Below are positions 61,451-64,000 of a stretch of DNA of 64,000 nucleotides, in pieces. Numbering within the stretch: the first letter of the stretch is position 1; each line of letters opens with the position of its first letter. This stretch comes from Micromonospora coerulea. Lineage in GTDB: Bacteria; Actinomycetota; Actinomycetes; Mycobacteriales; Micromonosporaceae. The stretch lies in assembly GCF_016598485.1 (NCBI RefSeq), contig NZ_JAEMUW010000013.1, forward strand, positions 62,001 to 126,000. The letters run 5' to 3'. The position numbers and the translations under genes were made by a program. Under the pieces are notes generated by a model. It was not told the origin of the DNA and searched no databases. It was given only the letters and a program-made list of their open reading frames with translations.

Positions 61451-63990
61451 GAATAACTCCCCAGAATGTGGAGGGCGGTGTCGGCGTCGAGCCCCGCGAG
61501 ATCCCGCCCCACCTCACTACTTCCGATGATTGCCCCACTAGGCACCAGCAGCACATCGAATGCTGGAGGAGCGCCGAGCCGCCGAGCCGATCGGGCTCGC
61601 GGGTTTAGCCAGGATCTCGGGATGCGGTGTCCTGGTGGCCAGACCACAAAGGAAGAGCAAGGCGTCAAGTCGCTCGGGGCGACAGGCGACGGGTCCACAA
61701 ACAGCCAGTCAGGGTCCTCTACAGGACTTCCGACAGTCCCGGCGATGTGCCGGACGCCTCGGCGGACCAGTGCGCGAGCGAGCGGGGGAGTGACTCGCTC
61801 ATGGTCGTCCGTCAGGAGGAGGATGAGACCATCACGGGCGCCCGCGGCGTCCGCGAGGTCGTCGAGGTCAGCCATCATATCGCCTGGAAGTGGCCACACC
61901 TGAGGCGGCCAGGGTGGCCGTTCGTCCGCCCTGATCCCCCCGTCGGCTCGGCAACCCGGGCACCGCCCACACGGCGAGGCTGGCTCGACGAAGTCGGCTG
62001 CCTGACCGAACAGCGCATAGGTGTCGTCATCTGGACGGTACGACTGTGCGATCGCCTCACAGGCCCGGACGTGTCGCTTGGCCACTGACTCCATGAGCTC
62101 CAGGGCTTGGGTGGAGCGCGCTGCTTCGCTCTTCTGCCAGGGCGTCCACTCCTTCGACCAGAATTCGGAGGTGGCGAGATCACCCCGAGTCAGTTCCACT
62201 GACGCCCAGTCAGCCTGCTGATCGTCGCCGTCCCCGACCAACTCGGCCAGATCCTCAGCATCGACCTGAAAGCGGCGAAGCCCTCCCAACTCTACGAGGC
62301 CTTGAACGAGTTGAGCGTTCCAGCGGCGGTTGTATGATCCCCGGCCGACACCGCGACTGCCTTCCAGATCGAGGAAAGACCTCCCGCGCAACTCTCGACG
62401 ATGGCGCCAGAGGTCTGACCATCGCTCGCGAGCCGTATCGGCGGTGAGCACCGTGATCCCGAGACTTGCTGCCTCTCGACGGTCCTGGGGGGCGGTCACC
62501 AGGAGCGCAACCGAGGCGTCGCCATCGCGCCCGCCCCGACCCAACTCCTGGTACCACCGGTCCACCGTCTCGGGCAGGCACGCATGCACGACGGTCCGAA
62601 CGTGTCCGTAGTCGATGCCGAGGCCGAAGGCCGACGTGGCGACGACCAAGTCTACCCTGCTCGGATGGCCATCGGTGGTACGTAGGTCGGCCAAGACTCG
62701 GGCGCGATCGTCAGATTTCGTCTCCCCGGTCACAATCGCAACCCGTCGATACCCTACTTCATGCAGGCGTGTCAGCCAGCGCTGGGCGATTTCCGGAGAG
62801 GTGACATAGAGCACGGCTGGTCGCGGCAGGTGCGCCAGGGACTCAAGCATCCACTCCTCACGCTGCTGATCGTCCTCGGCGCCGCTCATCCACATATCGG
62901 GCTCAGCACGAAGGGAGTTGGCCGCGATCAAGGTGCACGAATCCCCGGATCCGAAGAGTTCCCGCAGGTCCCGCAGTTCGTGTGAGCCAAGAGTCGCGCT
63001 GAGGAGCAGAGTCGTCGGGCTGGGATGTCCTGCCTCCCCCGCCCGCTTCACGAGCTCATCCCGAAGGTTGGCAAGCGTCCGGAACTCGGGGCGGAAGTCG
63101 CGCCCCCACTGAGTGACCAGATGGGCCTCGTCGACGACGAAGCCCCCGAGGCGACCGGTGGACGCAGCCTCCATCAACAGTGAGCGCAGTGCTCGGCTGA
63201 CCGACTCTGGTGATGTGACGAGGACTGGCTGGGTTCCGTCAATGACCCGACGGCGCAGTCGTTCCCGCAGATCCTCGTTCGTGCTGGCGGTCCACGCAAA
63301 GTGCAGAGCCGACTTGTCCGCCCGCGGATACCTGCGCGCGTAATGATCTCGGAACCGGCGTTCGAAGTCATAGGCCAGTGCCACAGTCGGCACGACGATG
63401 AGGGTTACGGCGTCCGGGTACCGTTCCGTCAAGCAGAGCGCTACCTCTGTCTTGCCGGAGCCGGTAGGCAGCATGGCGATAATGCTGCTGCCGTCTGGAA
63501 TCGACACTACGGCCCGGCAGGCGGCACGTTGGCCGGCGGTGCGGTAGCGAACATGCCCCGTAATGCGCTCGAAGAACGGGTCGGCGGGCAGGTCGTCCTG
63601 GTGAAAGCGCTGCGCCAATTCCGTGCCGGCCGCAGCCGCGGCGTCCGGCGCATCGCCCCACAGATCGAGCCACTTGGGCTGCCAGGCGGGCGCGAACCAG
63701 ATGCCGCCCCAAGCCTCTCGCAGGTCCACGGCCCCAGCAAATCGGCGCAGCCGGGCGGAGATCTCTGGGGAGACGGGGACTCGCACGTTCCGTTTGGTTA
63801 CCAGCGACCACCGCCGCAGGAGATGCCGGACGAGTACGGCGAGGTCGAGGTCACCGCTCTTGGGCTCGCGGACAAGTTGCGCCACCCGGGCATAGAGGTC
63901 GTCCTCGAATACCGGTGCGCCCATGGAGGGAGCGGCCAGGAGTTGGCGAAGCGGCTCTTCCTGATCGAGTGATGGCCCGTGCTCTGTCAT
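61438..63990 (-). CDS. dpdF: DpdF, RecQ-like DNA helicase
   Basis: 850 residues. Walker A LPTGSGKT (174-181), DEAH (287-290), TLLLSATLGS, then RecQ-type VATSAFGLGIDYGHVRTVVH and YQELGRGGRDG. A CGRCPGC cluster lies near residue 660. The ATG at 63990 is 10 bases from the right edge and its ATGA context suggests overlap with a further upstream gene, expected to be dpdE (SNF2-type helicase). Probably unwinds or remodels target DNA for restriction. Confidence 0.92.
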   Translation of the reverse strand: MTEHGPSLDQEEPLRQLLAAPSMGAPVFEDDLYARVAQLVREPKSGDLDLAVLVRHLLRRWSLVTKRNVRVPVSPEISARLRRFAGAVDLREAWGGIWFAPAWQPKWLDLWGDAPDAAAAAGTELAQRFHQDDLPADPFFERITGHVRYRTAGQRAACRAVVSIPDGSSIIAMLPTGSGKTEVALCLTERYPDAVTLIVVPTVALAYDFERRFRDHYARRYPRADKSALHFAWTASTNEDLRERLRRRVIDGTQPVLVTSPESVSRALRSLLMEAASTGRLGGFVVDEAHLVTQWGRDFRPEFRTLANLRDELVKRAGEAGHPSPTTLLLSATLGSHELRDLRELFGSGDSCTLIAANSLRAEPDMWMSGAEDDQQREEWMLESLAHLPRPAVLYVTSPEIAQRWLTRLHEVGYRRVAIVTGETKSDDRARVLADLRTTDGHPSRVDLVVATSAFGLGIDYGHVRTVVHACLPETVDRWYQELGRGGRDGDASVALLVTAPQDRREAASLGITVLTADTARERWSDLWRHRRELRGRSFLDLEGSRGVGRGSYNRRWNAQLVQGLVELGGLRRFQVDAEDLAELVGDGDDQQADWASVELTRGDLATSEFWSKEWTPWQKSEAARSTQALELMESVAKRHVRACEAIAQSYRPDDDTYALFGQAADFVEPASPCGRCPGCRADGGIRADERPPWPPQVWPLPGDMMADLDDLADAAGARDGLILLLTDDHERVTPPLARALVRRGVRHIAGTVGSPVEDPDWLFVDPSPVAPSDLTPCSSFVVWPPGHRIPRSWLNPRARSARRLGAPPAFDVLLVPSGAIIGSSEVGRDLAGLDADTALHILGSYSWTI

Positions 63991-64000
63991 GAGGCCGGCC

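Noticed and set aside
1..64000. CRISPR arrays, tRNA or rRNA genes
   Set aside because: I saw no regularly spaced direct repeats, no tRNA-like cloverleaf arms and no rRNA signature.

Overview
The window is high-GC DNA with frequent GTG (and one TTG) starts, strong GGAGG-type ribosome binding sites, many ATGA/GTGA overlaps, and families typical of filamentous actinomycetes: F420-type PPOX oxidoreductase, SigE-family sigma factor, DUF1697, XRE/MmyB regulators, DrrAB-like exporter, c-di-AMP riboswitch ahead of an NlpC/P60 hydrolase, and a DivIVA-domain protein. I read it as a chromosome segment of Micromonospora or a close relative; the genus is inference.

Left part (1-36 kb) is mostly ordinary chromosome in small units: redox and secreted enzymes (155-7295), a ParA-like ATPase with a coupled partner (7579-8963), a sigma factor with a membrane WD40/TolB-like protein (10054-11906), two copies of a divergent XRE/MmyB regulator plus SDR enzyme module (13841-15530 and 26391-28109), a DrrAB-type exporter, a large AAA regulator, a riboswitch-controlled NlpC/P60 wall hydrolase, a VanZ/response regulator/histidine kinase operon, a drug-efflux MFS protein and a DNA2-like ATPase. 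Two unrecognised, lower-GC coupled genes (15540-17743) stand out as probable acquisitions. Perfect-stem terminators separate several convergent genes.

The middle (36-43 kb) is an accessory zone: a membrane-anchored STAND-like ATPase (36457-39759), a three-gene overlapping operon with a DivIVA-domain protein, an XRE regulator coupled to a flavoprotein, and two decayed copies of a GIY-YIG gene whose intact paralog lies at 25877-26266. The decayed copies bracket a roughly 3-kb module.

The right third (43232-63990, running off the edge) is a 7-deazaguanine DNA modification and restriction (Dpd) system. The plus arm, queC-queE-queD-(probable dpdC)-dpdB-dpdA-second dpdB-like gene, makes preQ0 and should put it into DNA. 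The minus arm, dpdF-dpdG-dpdH-dpdI position-dpdJ-dpdK-dpdD, encodes two helicases, an ATPase, a PLD-type nuclease and accessory proteins for the restriction side. The arms converge on a long hairpin at 49588-49621, and nearly every gene overlaps the next. dpdE (SNF2 helicase) is expected just past the right edge. The system is known in outline from Salmonella Montevideo and other bacteria; the unusual points here are two DGQHR (DpdB-like) proteins flanking DpdA, preQ0 genes built into the operon, and the convergent split of modification from restriction.
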